64,000 bases of DNA from Candidatus Deferrimicrobiaceae bacterium (lineage in GTDB: Bacteria; Desulfobacterota; Deferrimicrobia; Deferrimicrobiales; Deferrimicrobiaceae), in contig DASXVV010000014.1 of the NCBI GenBank assembly GCA_036504035.1, forward strand, positions 248,001-312,000, in the 5' to 3' direction. Positions 18,449 to 28,011 of the stretch are shown one piece after another. The position numbers and the translations under genes are program-made. Below the pieces are notes generated by a model. That model was not told the DNA's origin and did no database searches. It saw only the letters and a program-made list of their open reading frames with translations. Within the stretch, counting starts at the first letter, position 1. Every line of letters starts with the position of its first letter.

Positions 18449-20209
18449 TTGGCCGGGCGCATCCGCCAGCTACCCGACGGCGTCGTCAACCAGATCGCCG
18501 CGGGCGAGGTCGTCGAACGGCCCGCTTCCATACTTAAGGAACTGATGGAAAACGCGGTCGACTCGGGTGCGAAGCGTGTCGACGTGCGCGTCTCGGGCGC
18601 GTTCCCGTACGACCTGCGCATCTCCGACGACGGGTGCGGCATGACGGCCGAAGAGATGGCGCTCGCCGTGCGCCGCCACACCACCAGCAAGATCGCCGCA
18701 GCCTCAGACCTCGAGAAGATCGAGACCTATGGTTTCCGGGGCGAGGCGCTCCCGTCGATCGGCTCGGTGTCGCGCCTCCGCATCGTGTCGCGCCCCCGCG
18801 GGCAGGCGCATGCCGTCGAGATCGTGGTCGACAACGGGGCGGTCTCGCAGAAGGAGGCGGCGGGCTCCGAGGGCACGACCGTCGAAGTTTCCGGCATCTT
18901 TTCCAACATCCCCGCGCGGCTCAAGTTCCTCAAAAGCCCCCGCACCGAGATGACCCACCTCTGGGAGGTGTTCCACGGCGTCGCGATCCCGAGGGAAGGG
19001 GTCGCCTTCAAGATGTCCGACGGGCGCTCCGAGGAAACGTACGAGGCCGGGGAGACGTGCCTGCAGCGGGCGCTCCGGCACGCCGGGAACGAGGCGAAAT
19101 ATCTCGTTCCGGTCGACCGGGCCTCCGCATTCTTCCGGGTGACGGGACAGGTCGGCCTGCCCCAGCTCTCGCGCTTCGGCGCTTCCGGCCTGCTGTTTTT
19201 CGTCAATGGGCGTCATTTCCGCGACAAGGGGCTCTACGCCGCCGTCCGCGAGGCGTACCGGGGGATCGTCCCCCCCGACCGGCAGCCGGTGGCCACGCTG
19301 TTTATCGCCTGCAGCCCGGCCGAAGTCGACGTCAACGTCCACCCCGGGAAGACCGAAGTGCGGTTCCGCTACGGACGCGACCTTTTCGAACTGGTCCGAC
19401 ACGCCGTCGGTGAGAAGCTGGGGGAGATTCCCGCGGCGTTCGCCGACGGGGGGATCGCCGTCCCCCCCCGGCCGTATTCGGTCTCATCGTCCGCGCCTTT
19501 CTTCGGACCGCGGGGCTCTGTCGACGGCGGGTACGGCGCGTCCGGCGGCCCCGCGCCCGCTTCCGGTCCGCCGCCCGACGCATCGCTGCCTTTCTTCGGG
19601 GAGCGGCCCGAACGGGGCGAGGCCGGATTCTTCGCGGCGCTCAAGCCGCTCGGCCAGCTTTTCAACACTTATATCTTGTGCGAGGCGGCGGGCGAGCTGG
19701 TGATCGTCGACCAGCACGCCGCGGACGAACGGATCGTCTTCTCGCAGCTCAAGGGTGCCTACCTCGGGGAGGGCAGCCCGCTCCAGCACTGGCTCGAGCC
19801 GCAGCGGCTCGCGCTTCCCGGCGGATCGAAGGCCGAGGGCGACGCGGTGTCCGAATTCCTTTCGCGGTCCGGCTTCGCCTTCGCTCGGGAGGGCGATGCC
19901 GCGTTCCTGCTGACCGGCGGGCCCGCGGCGCTCGGCCGGATCGACGTGCAGCGCTGGTGGAAAGACCTGGCGGGATATCTCACCGAGCACGAGGCGCTGC
20001 CGAAGGGCGTCTTCGACGCCGACCGCGCGCTCTGGCGTATGGCGTGCCACGGTTCCGTCCGGGGCGGTGACGCGCTCGACCTGCCCGCGATGGGCCGCCT
20101 GCTGGCCGATCTCGACCGGGCGGTCGCCGCCCACAGCTGCCCGCACGGCCGGCCGGTCTGGGTCCGCATCTCGCGTTCCGAGCTCGAGCGGATGTTCCTC
20201 CGAAGCTGA
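18449..20209 (+). CDS. mutL: DNA mismatch repair protein MutL
   Basis: The 586-residue MutL links MutS mismatch recognition to strand removal. TTG 18449 is the start, matching the usual N-terminus IRQLPDGVVNQIAAGEVVERP. GHKL ATPase motifs are intact: ENAVDSGA, DDGCGM, TSKI and GFRGEAL. After a Pro/Gly linker (about 345-395) comes the dimerisation/endonuclease domain with DQHAADE at residues 421-427, ACHGSVRGGD and CPHGRP. The last Glu of the DQHA-x2-E-x4-E metal motif is Ser432 here, so nicking activity may be altered. It is followed directly by miaA (TGATG overlap), a common mutL-miaA pairing. Confidence 0.95.
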   Translation: MAGRIRQLPDGVVNQIAAGEVVERPASILKELMENAVDSGAKRVDVRVSGAFPYDLRISDDGCGMTAEEMALAVRRHTTSKIAAASDLEKIETYGFRGEALPSIGSVSRLRIVSRPRGQAHAVEIVVDNGAVSQKEAAGSEGTTVEVSGIFSNIPARLKFLKSPRTEMTHLWEVFHGVAIPREGVAFKMSDGRSEETYEAGETCLQRALRHAGNEAKYLVPVDRASAFFRVTGQVGLPQLSRFGASGLLFFVNGRHFRDKGLYAAVREAYRGIVPPDRQPVATLFIACSPAEVDVNVHPGKTEVRFRYGRDLFELVRHAVGEKLGEIPAAFADGGIAVPPRPYSVSSSAPFFGPRGSVDGGYGASGGPAPASGPPPDASLPFFGERPERGEAGFFAALKPLGQLFNTYILCEAAGELVIVDQHAADERIVFSQLKGAYLGEGSPLQHWLEPQRLALPGGSKAEGDAVSEFLSRSGFAFAREGDAAFLLTGGPAALGRIDVQRWWKDLAGYLTEHEALPKGVFDADRALWRMACHGSVRGGDALDLPAMGRLLADLDRAVAAHSCPHGRPVWVRISRSELERMFLRS

Positions 20210-21129
20210 TGCCCCCCGCTCCCCCCCTCGTCATCCTGTCCGGACCCACGGCCTCCGGCAAGAGCGGCCTTGCGCTCGCGCTCGCGGCGCAGTTCCCTTT
20301 CGAGATCGTCAATGCCGATTCGCTGCAGGTTTACCGCGGGATGGATATCGGCAGCGCAAAACCGACCCCCGAGGAGCGCGTGCAGGTTCCCCACCACCTG
20401 GTCGACGTCGCCGATCCCGACGAGCCCTACAACGCCGGCCGCTTCGTCGCGGAAGCCGACGCGGCGATCCTCGAAATCCGGGGTCGGGACCGATGGCCGA
20501 TGGTGGTCGGGGGAACGGGCATGTACATCAGGGCGCTGCTTCGGGGGCTGGATGCGCTGCCGGCCGACCCGGAGGTGCGGGAAACGCTCTCCGCCCGGTG
20601 GGAGGCGGAAGGGGGGACGGCGCTCCACGCGGAGCTTCACGCAAAGGACCCCGCGTCCGCCGGCCGCATCCATCCGGCCGACCGGGTCCGGGTGATCCGG
20701 GCGCTCGAGATCGCGATCGTCGCCGGGAAGCCCGCGTCGGTGCTCCGCGCGGCGTGGGAAGGCCGGGAGGCGCGTTATACGAGCTTTTTCATGGCGCTCA
20801 AGCCGGACCGCGACCGGCTCTACGCCCGCATCGACGCTCGCGTCGACGAGATGTTCCGGCGGGGGCTGCTCGATGAGGTCCGGGGGCTGCTTGCCAGGGG
20901 ATACGGCCCCGCCCTCAAGCCGATGGGGGCGCTCGGCTACCGGCATGCGGTTTCCCACCTGGTGGGCGGCGTCCCGCTCGTCCAGGCGGTCGAGGCGATG
21001 AAGCGCGATACCCGGCACTATGCCAAGCGGCAGTCGACCTGGTTGGCGGCGGAAAGGGAAGTCGCCTGGATTCCCGGCGAGGGGGCGCTCGGCGCGGCGT
21101 CCGACAGGATCAAATACTGCTTGTTTTGA
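20209..21129 (+). CDS. miaA: tRNA dimethylallyltransferase MiaA
   Basis: Adds a dimethylallyl group to N6 of A37 in tRNAs reading UNN codons; the tRNA-Leu(TAA) and tRNA-Cys genes in this window are likely substrates. The P-loop GPTASGKS, DSLQVYRGMDIGSAKP, HHLVDV and GGTGMYIRALLRG are all conserved. The 306 residues match the family. Its ATG overlaps the mutL stop by one base. The dimethylallyl diphosphate donor is made through IspH, encoded at 27074. Confidence 0.95.
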   Translation: MPPAPPLVILSGPTASGKSGLALALAAQFPFEIVNADSLQVYRGMDIGSAKPTPEERVQVPHHLVDVADPDEPYNAGRFVAEADAAILEIRGRDRWPMVVGGTGMYIRALLRGLDALPADPEVRETLSARWEAEGGTALHAELHAKDPASAGRIHPADRVRVIRALEIAIVAGKPASVLRAAWEGREARYTSFFMALKPDRDRLYARIDARVDEMFRRGLLDEVRGLLARGYGPALKPMGALGYRHAVSHLVGGVPLVQAVEAMKRDTRHYAKRQSTWLAAEREVAWIPGEGALGAASDRIKYCLF

Positions 21130-21154
21130 CCGCTATGTTGCCATAGATTAAGAA
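21126..21154 (+). promoter_or_regulatory. possible promoter for accA and the aromatic operon
   Basis: TTGACC (21126-21131) and TAAGAA (21149-21154) are 17 bases apart in the only non-coding gap before accA. The -35 is good and the -10 is poor. Confidence 0.35.
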
Positions 21155-21180
21155 GTTATCCCTGCCGGCAGGAGTTTGCG

Positions 21181-22155
21181 ATGATCCTTCAGTATCTCGA
21201 TTTCGAGCGTCCGCTCGTCGAACTCGAAAACAAGCTCGAGCAACTCGGTCCGATCGACGACGGCAGCGACAAGTCCGTCCGCGACGAGATCTCCAAGCTC
21301 GAGAAGAAGATCGCCAAGACCCGCAAGGATATCTTCGGCGGTCTCACCCGCTGGCAGATGACCCAGCTCGCGCGCCATCCCAACCGTCCCTACATGCTCG
21401 ATTACATCAATTTCTGCTTCAAGAATTTCATCGAGATCCACGGCGATCGCGCCTTCCACGACGACCCGCCGATCGTGTGCGGATTCGCCGAGCTCGACGG
21501 CGAGCGCGTGGTCGTGATCGGGCACCAAAAAGGTCGCAACACGAAGGAAAAGATCTACCGCAACTTCGGCATGCCCAACCCCGAGGGGTACCGCAAGGCG
21601 CTGCGCGTGATGAAGCTGGCCGAGAAGTTCCACCTCCCCATCATCACCTTCATCGACACGCCCGGCGCGTTTCCCGGCATCGGCGCCGAAGAGCGGGGCC
21701 AATCCGAGGCGATCGCCCGCAACCTCCTCGAGATGTCCCACCTCAAGACGCCCATCGTCGTCGCGGTCATCGGCGAGGGGGGCAGCGGGGGCGCGTTGGC
21801 GCTCGGCGTCGGCGACGAGATCCTGATGATGCAGTACTCGATCTATTCGGTCATCTCACCCGAAGGGTGCGCCTCGATCCTCTGGCGCGACGCGGCCAAG
21901 GCCGAGACGGCGGCCGAGATGATGAAGATCACCTCGCCCGACCTGCTAAAGTTCGGAGTGATCGACCGGATCATCCCCGAGCCCGAAGGGGGTGCGCACC
22001 GCGACCACAAGGAAGCGGCCGAGTCGCTCAAGAAAGAGCTGATCCAGTCGCTCGCCGCGCTGACGCCTCTTCCGATACCGGAGCTGCTCGATCGCCGTTA
22101 CGCCAAGTTCCGCGCGATGGGCCAGTTCAAGAAAAAGGCCGGAGGGACCGCTTGA
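21181..22155 (+). CDS. accA: acetyl-CoA carboxylase carboxyltransferase subunit alpha
   Basis: The alpha half of the carboxyltransferase that makes malonyl-CoA for fatty acid synthesis; it partners with AccD, which is not in the window. The 324 residues show the family's N-terminal coil ([18 protein letters not shown]), [27 protein letters not shown] and the crotonase-like core [20 protein letters not shown] 21181 has AGGAG 7 bases upstream. Its stop overlaps the TTG start of pheA, so fatty acid and aromatic amino acid genes are joined in one transcript. Confidence 0.96.
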   Translation: MILQYLDFERPLVELENKLEQLGPIDDGSDKSVRDEISKLEKKIAKTRKDIFGGLTRWQMTQLARHPNRPYMLDYINFCFKNFIEIHGDRAFHDDPPIVCGFAELDGERVVVIGHQKGRNTKEKIYRNFGMPNPEGYRKALRVMKLAEKFHLPIITFIDTPGAFPGIGAEERGQSEAIARNLLEMSHLKTPIVVAVIGEGGSGGALALGVGDEILMMQYSIYSVISPEGCASILWRDAAKAETAAEMMKITSPDLLKFGVIDRIIPEPEGGAHRDHKEAAESLKKELIQSLAALTPLPIPELLDRRYAKFRAMGQFKKKAGGTA

Positions 22156-23225
22156 CGGAGGCCCGCCTCTCCGAACTTCGCCACGAAATCGACTCGATCG
22201 ACGACCAGCTCCTTGCCCTGCTCAACCGCCGGGCTGCCGCCGCGCTCGAAGTCGGCTCGATCAAGTCCAGGGAAAAGCTGCAGTTCTACGTGCCCGAGCG
22301 CGAGACCGAGATCCTGCGGCGCCTCATCTCGATCAACCCGGGACCCTTTCCCAACGATGCGCTCAAGGCCATATACCGGGAGATCATCTCCGCCTCCCTT
22401 GCTCTCGAAAAGCCGCTCAGCGTCGCGTTCCTCGGTCCCAGGGCCACCTTCACCCACCTCGCGTGCCTCAAGCATTTCGGCGAAAGCGCGGTCTTCGACC
22501 CGCAGCTCAACGTCTCCGAGGTTTTCGAGGCGGTCGAGCGCGGCGTCTCCGATTTCGGCGTCGTCCCGATCGAGAACTCCTCCGAGGGGATCGTCACCCA
22601 CACGCACGACATGTTCGTCGATCACAACCTGCTCATTTGCGGCGAGATCATGGTCGAGGTGTCGCACGACCTGCTGTCGGTGACCGGCGACCTGTCGCAT
22701 GTCCGCAAGGTCTACTCCCACCCCCAGGCGCTGGCGCAATGCCGCGACTGGCTCGAGCGCAACCTGCGCGCCGTCCCCGTCTTCGATGTCGAGAGCACCG
22801 CGCGCGCGGCCGAGCTGGCCAAGGACGACCCGGCGGCGGCGGCGATCGCGAGCGAGGCGGCGGCCAAGATCTACGGGCTCAAGACCATCCGGAAGCGGGT
22901 GCAGGACAACACCAACAATTTCACCCGCTTCATCATCATCGGGAAGATCGCGCCGAAGCGCACCGGCCACGACAAGACGTCGATCCTGTTCTCGTCGAAG
23001 GACGAGGCGGGGGCGCTCTACCTGATGCTCGAGCCGTTCTACAAGAACAAGATCAATCTGGCCAAGATCGAGTCCCGGCCGGTCAAGAAGAAGGCGTGGG
23101 AATACCTGTTCTTCCTCGACATGGAAGGGCACATCACCGACGCCCCGATCGCCGCCGCGGTCGACGCGCTCAAGATGCGCGCGCAGTACATCAAGATCCT
23201 GGGCTCTTATCCCAGGGTCGTCTGA
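22152..23225 (+). CDS. pheA: bifunctional chorismate mutase/prephenate dehydratase (P-protein)
   Basis: Converts chorismate to prephenate and then phenylpyruvate for phenylalanine. The start is TTG 22152 inside the accA stop, with GGAGGG 5 bases upstream; earlier starts lie within accA. The 357 residues comprise an AroQ-type chorismate mutase (about 1-85, [20 protein letters not shown]), the dehydratase domain ([32 protein letters not shown]) and an ACT domain with the Phe-binding ESRP motif, so feedback inhibition by phenylalanine is expected. It is followed by aroF and tyrA. Confidence 0.95.
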   Translation: MTEARLSELRHEIDSIDDQLLALLNRRAAAALEVGSIKSREKLQFYVPERETEILRRLISINPGPFPNDALKAIYREIISASLALEKPLSVAFLGPRATFTHLACLKHFGESAVFDPQLNVSEVFEAVERGVSDFGVVPIENSSEGIVTHTHDMFVDHNLLICGEIMVEVSHDLLSVTGDLSHVRKVYSHPQALAQCRDWLERNLRAVPVFDVESTARAAELAKDDPAAAAIASEAAAKIYGLKTIRKRVQDNTNNFTRFIIIGKIAPKRTGHDKTSILFSSKDEAGALYLMLEPFYKNKINLAKIESRPVKKKAWEYLFFLDMEGHITDAPIAAAVDALKMRAQYIKILGSYPRVV

Positions 23226-23265
23226 AACCACCGCACGCACAGAATATCCTGGGGAGATTGCTCGC

Positions 23266-24288
23266 ATGATCATCGTACTGAAGAAGGGCGCGACCGAAGC
23301 CGAAGTCGATCGGATCGAGGAGCGGATCAAGGCGGACGGCCTCTCGGCGCACATCTCGAAGGGCGTCGAGCGCACCATCATCGGCGTGGTCGGCGACGAG
23401 CGCAAGCTCGATCCCGAGACGTTCGAGGGGCTCGACTGCGTCGAAAAGGTGATGCGGGTCCTGTCCCCCTACAAGCTGGTCAGCCGCGATTTCCAGAAGG
23501 AAGACACCGTCGTCGAGGTGATGGGCAAGAAGATCGGGGGCGGCAGCATCGCCCTGTTCGCGGGCCCCTGCTCCGTCGAAGGCAAAGAGATGATGGTCGA
23601 GATCGGGAAGCGGGTCGCGGCCGCGGGCGCGACCTTCCTCCGGGGAGGGGCGTACAAGCCGCGCACTTCCCCATATGCTTTCCAGGGGATGGGCGAGGAC
23701 GGCCTGAAATGCCTGGCCGAAGCACGCGAGGCCACTGGGCTTCCGGTCGCGACCGAGCTGATGGATCCGCGCGACATCGAAGTCGTCGCGAAATACGCCG
23801 ATCTCATCCAGATCGGTGCCCGCAACATGCAGAATTTCCGGCTGCTCACCGAGGTGGGCAAGCTCGACAAGCCGATCATCCTCAAGCGCGGCATCAGCGC
23901 CACGATCATCGAGTGGCTCATGTCGGCCGAGTACATCGCTTCCGAGGGCAACACGCGGATCATCCTTTGCGAACGCGGCATCCGCACCTACGAGCCCGCT
24001 ACCAGAAACACTTTCGACGTCTCCGCGATCCCCGTGCTCAAGGCGCTCACGCACCTGCCGGTGATCGCCGACCCGAGCCACGCGGCAGGGAAGGCGTCGC
24101 TGGTCGAGCCGCTCGCGGCCGCCGCGATCGCCGCGGGCGCCGACGGACTCATGATCGAGGTGCACGACCATCCCGAGAAGGCGCTCTCCGACGGCCCGCA
24201 GTCGCTCCGGCCCGACACCTTCGACGCGGTCGTCCGCCGCCTCAAGCGCGTCGCCGAAGCGGTCGACCGCAGACTCGGCACCGCGTGA
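23266..24288 (+). CDS. aroF: 3-deoxy-7-phosphoheptulonate synthase, type I-beta
   Basis: First step of the shikimate pathway, condensing erythrose-4-phosphate and phosphoenolpyruvate. The 340-residue protein has an N-terminal ferredoxin-like regulatory domain (about 1-70, [20 protein letters not shown]) before the barrel, as in the Thermotoga-type enzyme that is feedback regulated by Tyr/Phe. Core motifs are [38 protein letters not shown] and [11 protein letters not shown] 23266 follows GGGGAGA. Its stop overlaps the tyrA start by 4 bases. Confidence 0.96.
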   Translation: MIIVLKKGATEAEVDRIEERIKADGLSAHISKGVERTIIGVVGDERKLDPETFEGLDCVEKVMRVLSPYKLVSRDFQKEDTVVEVMGKKIGGGSIALFAGPCSVEGKEMMVEIGKRVAAAGATFLRGGAYKPRTSPYAFQGMGEDGLKCLAEAREATGLPVATELMDPRDIEVVAKYADLIQIGARNMQNFRLLTEVGKLDKPIILKRGISATIIEWLMSAEYIASEGNTRIILCERGIRTYEPATRNTFDVSAIPVLKALTHLPVIADPSHAAGKASLVEPLAAAAIAAGADGLMIEVHDHPEKALSDGPQSLRPDTFDAVVRRLKRVAEAVDRRLGTA

Positions 24289-25127
24289 AGCGATTGCGTC
24301 TCGGCATCGTCGGGCTCGGGCTGATCGGCGGATCGCTCGCCCGCGCCCTGAAAGGGAAGCGGGGCGCCCCCGAGGTTTGGGGGTTCGACAAGCGCAGGGA
24401 GTCCGTCCGGATGGCGCTCGAATGCGGCGCCATCGCGAAGGGGGCGACCGAGCGCGAGATCGCCGGCTGCGATGTCGTCGTGGTCTGCGTGCCGGTGCGC
24501 GTCTCGGTCGGCGTGATCGAACGGATCGGGCGCCGGATGCGCGCAGGGTCGATCCTGACCGACGCCGGGAGCGTCAAGGCCGAAGTCGTGGCCAAGGGGC
24601 GCGCCGCGGTGGCGGAGGGCGTCTCGTTCGTCGGGGGGCATCCGATCGCGGGCACCGAAAATTCCGGTTTCCCCGCGGCAGACCCCGCGCTTTTCAAGGG
24701 GCGCACAGCCATCGTCACGCCGTGCGACGGCGACGATGCCGTGGCCGTCGGAATCGTCGAAAAAATCTGGAGACTGGCCGGCGCGCGCGTGCTGCGGATG
24801 GACCCCGTGACGCACGATCATGTCTTCGCCTACGTGTCGCACCTGCCGCACGTCGTGGCCTACGCGCTGGTCCACGCGGTGGGAACACTCGACACCAAGG
24901 TTCCCCTCGGCTACGCGGCGGGCGGCTTCCGGGATTTCACCCGCATCGCTTCGAGCAATCCGGCCATGTGGAAGGACATCGTCCTCCAGAACCGGCCCGA
25001 GATGCTCAGGGCGCTCGCGCACTATCGCAAGAACCTGGCCCTGATCGAAGGGCTGATCCGGCAGGGGGACGAGGCGGAAATTCTCGCCTACTTCGGCCGG
25101 GCCAAGAAGATTCGGGACGGGATCTGA
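24285..25127 (+). CDS. tyrA: prephenate dehydrogenase
   Basis: Makes 4-hydroxyphenylpyruvate (or arogenate to tyrosine, depending on specificity) with NAD(P)+. GTG 24285 overlaps the aroF stop (GTGA). The 280-residue protein has a Rossmann motif [13 protein letters not shown], a DAGSVK segment, the active-site segment [13 protein letters not shown] and a helical C-terminal dimer domain with [10 protein letters not shown] and [10 protein letters not shown]. There is no fused chorismate mutase or ACT domain, so it relies on PheA or another mutase for prephenate. Confidence 0.94.
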   Translation: MKRLRLGIVGLGLIGGSLARALKGKRGAPEVWGFDKRRESVRMALECGAIAKGATEREIAGCDVVVVCVPVRVSVGVIERIGRRMRAGSILTDAGSVKAEVVAKGRAAVAEGVSFVGGHPIAGTENSGFPAADPALFKGRTAIVTPCDGDDAVAVGIVEKIWRLAGARVLRMDPVTHDHVFAYVSHLPHVVAYALVHAVGTLDTKVPLGYAAGGFRDFTRIASSNPAMWKDIVLQNRPEMLRALAHYRKNLALIEGLIRQGDEAEILAYFGRAKKIRDGI

Positions 25128-25131
25128 CGCC

Positions 25132-26409
25132 ATGAGCCAAACGAAAAAGATCGACGGCGCGGTCGAGGTGCCGGGAGACAAGTCGATCAGCCACCGGGCG
25201 GTGATGTTCGCCGGGATGGCCGACGGGCAGAGCCGCATCCGCGGCTTCCTCCACGCCGAGGACACGCTCCGCACGGCCTCGATGATGCGCGCGCTGGGCG
25301 CCGAGATCGACTTTCTCTCGACGACCGACCTGCGTGTCACGGGTCCCGGCTTGCGCAGCCTGTCCGAGCCGTCCGACGTGATCGACGCCGGCAACTCGGG
25401 CACCACGATCCGCATCGGCGCCGGCCTGCTCGCGGCCCAGCCGTTCCTTACCGTCGTCACCGGCGACCAGTACCTGAGGCGTCGCCCGATGGGGCGGGTC
25501 ATTGCGCCGCTATCCGCCATGGGCGCCGTCATCTCGGGGCGCGACGGCGACCGCCTGCCGCCGCTCTGCATTAGGGGCGGGGCGCTCAAGGGAATCCGTT
25601 ACGAGATGCCGGTCGCCTCCGCCCAGGTCAAGTCGGCGCTGCTGCTCGCCGGGCTCTATGCCGATTCGCCGGTCACGGTGGTCGAGCCGATGCTCTCGCG
25701 CGATCACACCGAGCGGATGTTGTCGGCCATGAACGCCCGGGTCGAGCGCGAGGGCAACGCGGTCACGGTCCATCCGGCGGCGTCGCTCGCGCCCTCGGAT
25801 ATCTTCGTCCCCGCGGACATCTCCTCGGCCGCCTTCTTTCTCGTGCTGGGCGCCTGCGTCCCGGGATCCCGCATCCGGCTTCCCGGCATCGGCATGAATC
25901 CGTTTCGCACCGGCGTCGTCGACGTGCTCCGCCGGATGGGCGCCGACATCGTTGAGGAGAACCGGCGGGTCGAGGGCGGCGAGCCGGTCGCCGACCTGGT
26001 CGTCCGCGGGGGAGAGCTTCGGGGCACCGAGATCGCCCCCGAAGAGATTCCGGGGCTGGTCGACGAGGTACCGGCCCTTTGCGTCGCGGCATCCCTCGCC
26101 GAAGGGCGCACCGAGATTCGTGGGGCGCAGGAGCTTCGTGTCAAGGAATCCGACCGGATCCGGTCGATGAGCGAGGCTCTAACGGCGCTTGGCGTCTCAT
26201 GCGGAGAATACCCGGACGGTTTGTGGGTCGAAGGGCCGTCGAAGATCGCGGCCGGGGTCCGCTGCGCAAGCCATGGCGACCACCGGGTCGCGATGTCGCT
26301 GGCGATCCTGTCCGTCGCCTCGGGCGTCGGCATCGGCATCTCCGACACCGGTTGCATCGATACCTCTTTCCCCACGTTCCATGCCCAGTTGGCGGGGCTT
26401 TTGTCGTGA
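25132..26409 (+). CDS. aroA: 3-phosphoshikimate 1-carboxyvinyltransferase (EPSP synthase)
   Basis: Penultimate shikimate-pathway enzyme, joining shikimate-3-phosphate and PEP. The 425 residues carry DKSISHRAVM (substrate Lys near residue 20), DAGNSGTTIRI, RRPMGRVI, ASAQVKSALLLAG, KESDRI and GDHRVAMS. The N-terminal NSGTT motif, with Thr and Gly where glyphosate-sensitive class I enzymes have GNAGT, resembles class II-like enzymes; sensitivity cannot be told without an alignment. It lies 4 bases after tyrA and overlaps cmk. Confidence 0.95.
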   Translation: MSQTKKIDGAVEVPGDKSISHRAVMFAGMADGQSRIRGFLHAEDTLRTASMMRALGAEIDFLSTTDLRVTGPGLRSLSEPSDVIDAGNSGTTIRIGAGLLAAQPFLTVVTGDQYLRRRPMGRVIAPLSAMGAVISGRDGDRLPPLCIRGGALKGIRYEMPVASAQVKSALLLAGLYADSPVTVVEPMLSRDHTERMLSAMNARVEREGNAVTVHPAASLAPSDIFVPADISSAAFFLVLGACVPGSRIRLPGIGMNPFRTGVVDVLRRMGADIVEENRRVEGGEPVADLVVRGGELRGTEIAPEEIPGLVDEVPALCVAASLAEGRTEIRGAQELRVKESDRIRSMSEALTALGVSCGEYPDGLWVEGPSKIAAGVRCASHGDHRVAMSLAILSVASGVGIGISDTGCIDTSFPTFHAQLAGLLS

Positions 26410-27077
26410 CTGCCGCCGCCCGCCTTCGCCCCATCGTCACCATCGACGGTCCCGCCGGCTCCGGCAAGACCACGGTGTCGAAGCGGCTTGCCGAGCGCGC
26501 GGGCCTGCTCCGCCTCGATACGGGCGCAACTTATCGCGCTTGCGCGCTCGCCGCGCAGCGTGCCGGCATTCCTTGGGATAACGGTCCGAAACTGGGAACG
26601 CTGTGCGCCGGTCTCGACCTGGCGTTCCGCCGAGAAGGGGGAGAGCTCCGCGTCCTCCTCGCGGGCGAAGACGTCAGCACGGCGATCCGGACCCCCGACA
26701 TGGGAATGGGGGCCTCCGACGTTTCCCGCCACCCGCAGGTGCGGGAAGCGCTCGTGGCGCTCCAGCGCCGGATGGGCGCCGACGGCGGGGTCGTGCTCGA
26801 AGGGCGCGACACCGGCACCGTCGTCTTCCCCGACGCCGAGGTCAAGTTCTTCCTCGACGCCGCCGCGGCCGTTCGTGCGCTCCGCCGCTTCCGCGAGTGG
26901 AAAGATGAAGCGCCTCCGTTCGAAGAGGTGCTGCGCGACGTCCTCCGCCGCGACGTCCAGGACTCGACGCGCGACCACTCGCCCTTGCGCATGGCCGAAG
27001 GCGCGATCTACATCGATTCCACGATCCTGGGCATCGAAGAAGTGGTCGACGAGATGGTCCGGAGTCTTCCGAAGTGA
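26406..27077 (+). CDS. cmk: (d)CMP kinase
   Basis: Phosphorylates CMP and dCMP. GTG 26406 overlaps the aroA stop (GTGA). The P-loop is GPAGSGKTTVSKRLAE, followed by LRLDTGATYR (usually LDTGAMYR) and GRDTGTVVFPDA (family GRDIGTVVFP), with a basic lid RRDVQDSTR. The 223-residue length is normal. The aroA-cmk-ispH-rpsA order is widespread in Desulfuromonadota and other bacteria. Confidence 0.94.
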   Translation: MTAAARLRPIVTIDGPAGSGKTTVSKRLAERAGLLRLDTGATYRACALAAQRAGIPWDNGPKLGTLCAGLDLAFRREGGELRVLLAGEDVSTAIRTPDMGMGASDVSRHPQVREALVALQRRMGADGGVVLEGRDTGTVVFPDAEVKFFLDAAAAVRALRRFREWKDEAPPFEEVLRDVLRRDVQDSTRDHSPLRMAEGAIYIDSTILGIEEVVDEMVRSLPK

Positions 27078-27970
27078 AACAGATCCTGATCGCCCGCAGC
27101 GCGGGTTTTTGCTTCGGGGTCAAGCGCGCCATCTCGATCGCGAACGAGACGGCGACGAAAGGCGTCTCCGAAGGGGAGTCCGGATGCGGCCAGACGATCC
27201 GCTCGCTGGGGCCGCTGATTCATAATCCCCAGGTGGTCGAGGAGCTCGAGAAGAAGGGAGTCCGCGTCGTCGAGACCGTCGACGACGTCGACGGCGGGAA
27301 GGTGATCGTCCGTTCGCACGGCATCACGCGCTCCGACCGCGCCGCGCTCGACGCGAAAGGCGTCGGCATCATCGACGCCACCTGCCCCTTCGTCAACAAG
27401 GCCCAGGAGCACGCGCGCCAGCTCAGCTCCGAGGGGTACGCGGTCATCGTCGTCGGCGACGCCAATCACCCCGAGGTCAAGAGCATCATCAGCTACATCG
27501 CGCCGGGCGTGCCAATTCTCACCAACCTGGCCGAGCTTCGGGAGGGGACCGGGATCCGCAAGGCGGGGATCGTCGCCCAGACGACTCAGTCGTTCGAGAA
27601 CCTGATGCAGTTCGTATCCGCCGCTCTCAAGGTCTTTCCCGAGGTCCGCGTCTTCAACACCATCTGCAACGCCACCGTGCTGCGCCAGAAGGAGTCGACC
27701 GCCGTGGCCGAAAAGGCCGACGTCATGGTGGTGCTCGGCGGATACAACAGCGCCAACACGTGCCGGCTGGCCGAGATCTGCCGGGAGATCAACCCGCGAA
27801 CGCACCACGTCGAAACCGCGGACGAGCTGCCGGCGGGTTTCCTCGAGAACGTCTCAACCGTCGGCGTGACGGCGGGCGCATCGACACCTCAGTGGATCAT
27901 CGAGGCGCTGATCGCGCGGATTCGCGAATTGTGGGCAGGCGAATCGATCCGGGTCGAGCATTATCAATAG
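27074..27970 (+). CDS. ispH: 4-hydroxy-3-methylbut-2-enyl diphosphate reductase
   Basis: Last enzyme of the MEP pathway, reducing HMBPP to IPP and DMAPP with a [4Fe-4S] cluster. The three cluster cysteines are visible in SAGFCFGVKRA, DATCPFVNKAQ and NTICNAT, and RSHGIT and the diphosphate-binding GDANHPEV region are conserved. GTG 27074 overlaps cmk by 4 bases. The 298 residues match IspH lacking the C-terminal S1 fusion found in some clostridia; the S1 protein is a separate gene just downstream. Confidence 0.95.
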   Translation: MKQILIARSAGFCFGVKRAISIANETATKGVSEGESGCGQTIRSLGPLIHNPQVVEELEKKGVRVVETVDDVDGGKVIVRSHGITRSDRAALDAKGVGIIDATCPFVNKAQEHARQLSSEGYAVIVVGDANHPEVKSIISYIAPGVPILTNLAELREGTGIRKAGIVAQTTQSFENLMQFVSAALKVFPEVRVFNTICNATVLRQKESTAVAEKADVMVVLGGYNSANTCRLAEICREINPRTHHVETADELPAGFLENVSTVGVTAGASTPQWIIEALIARIRELWAGESIRVEHYQ

Positions 27971-28011
27971 GTTGTGCTAAACTTGATTCCATCCACCGAC
28001 AGGAGTCCGGC

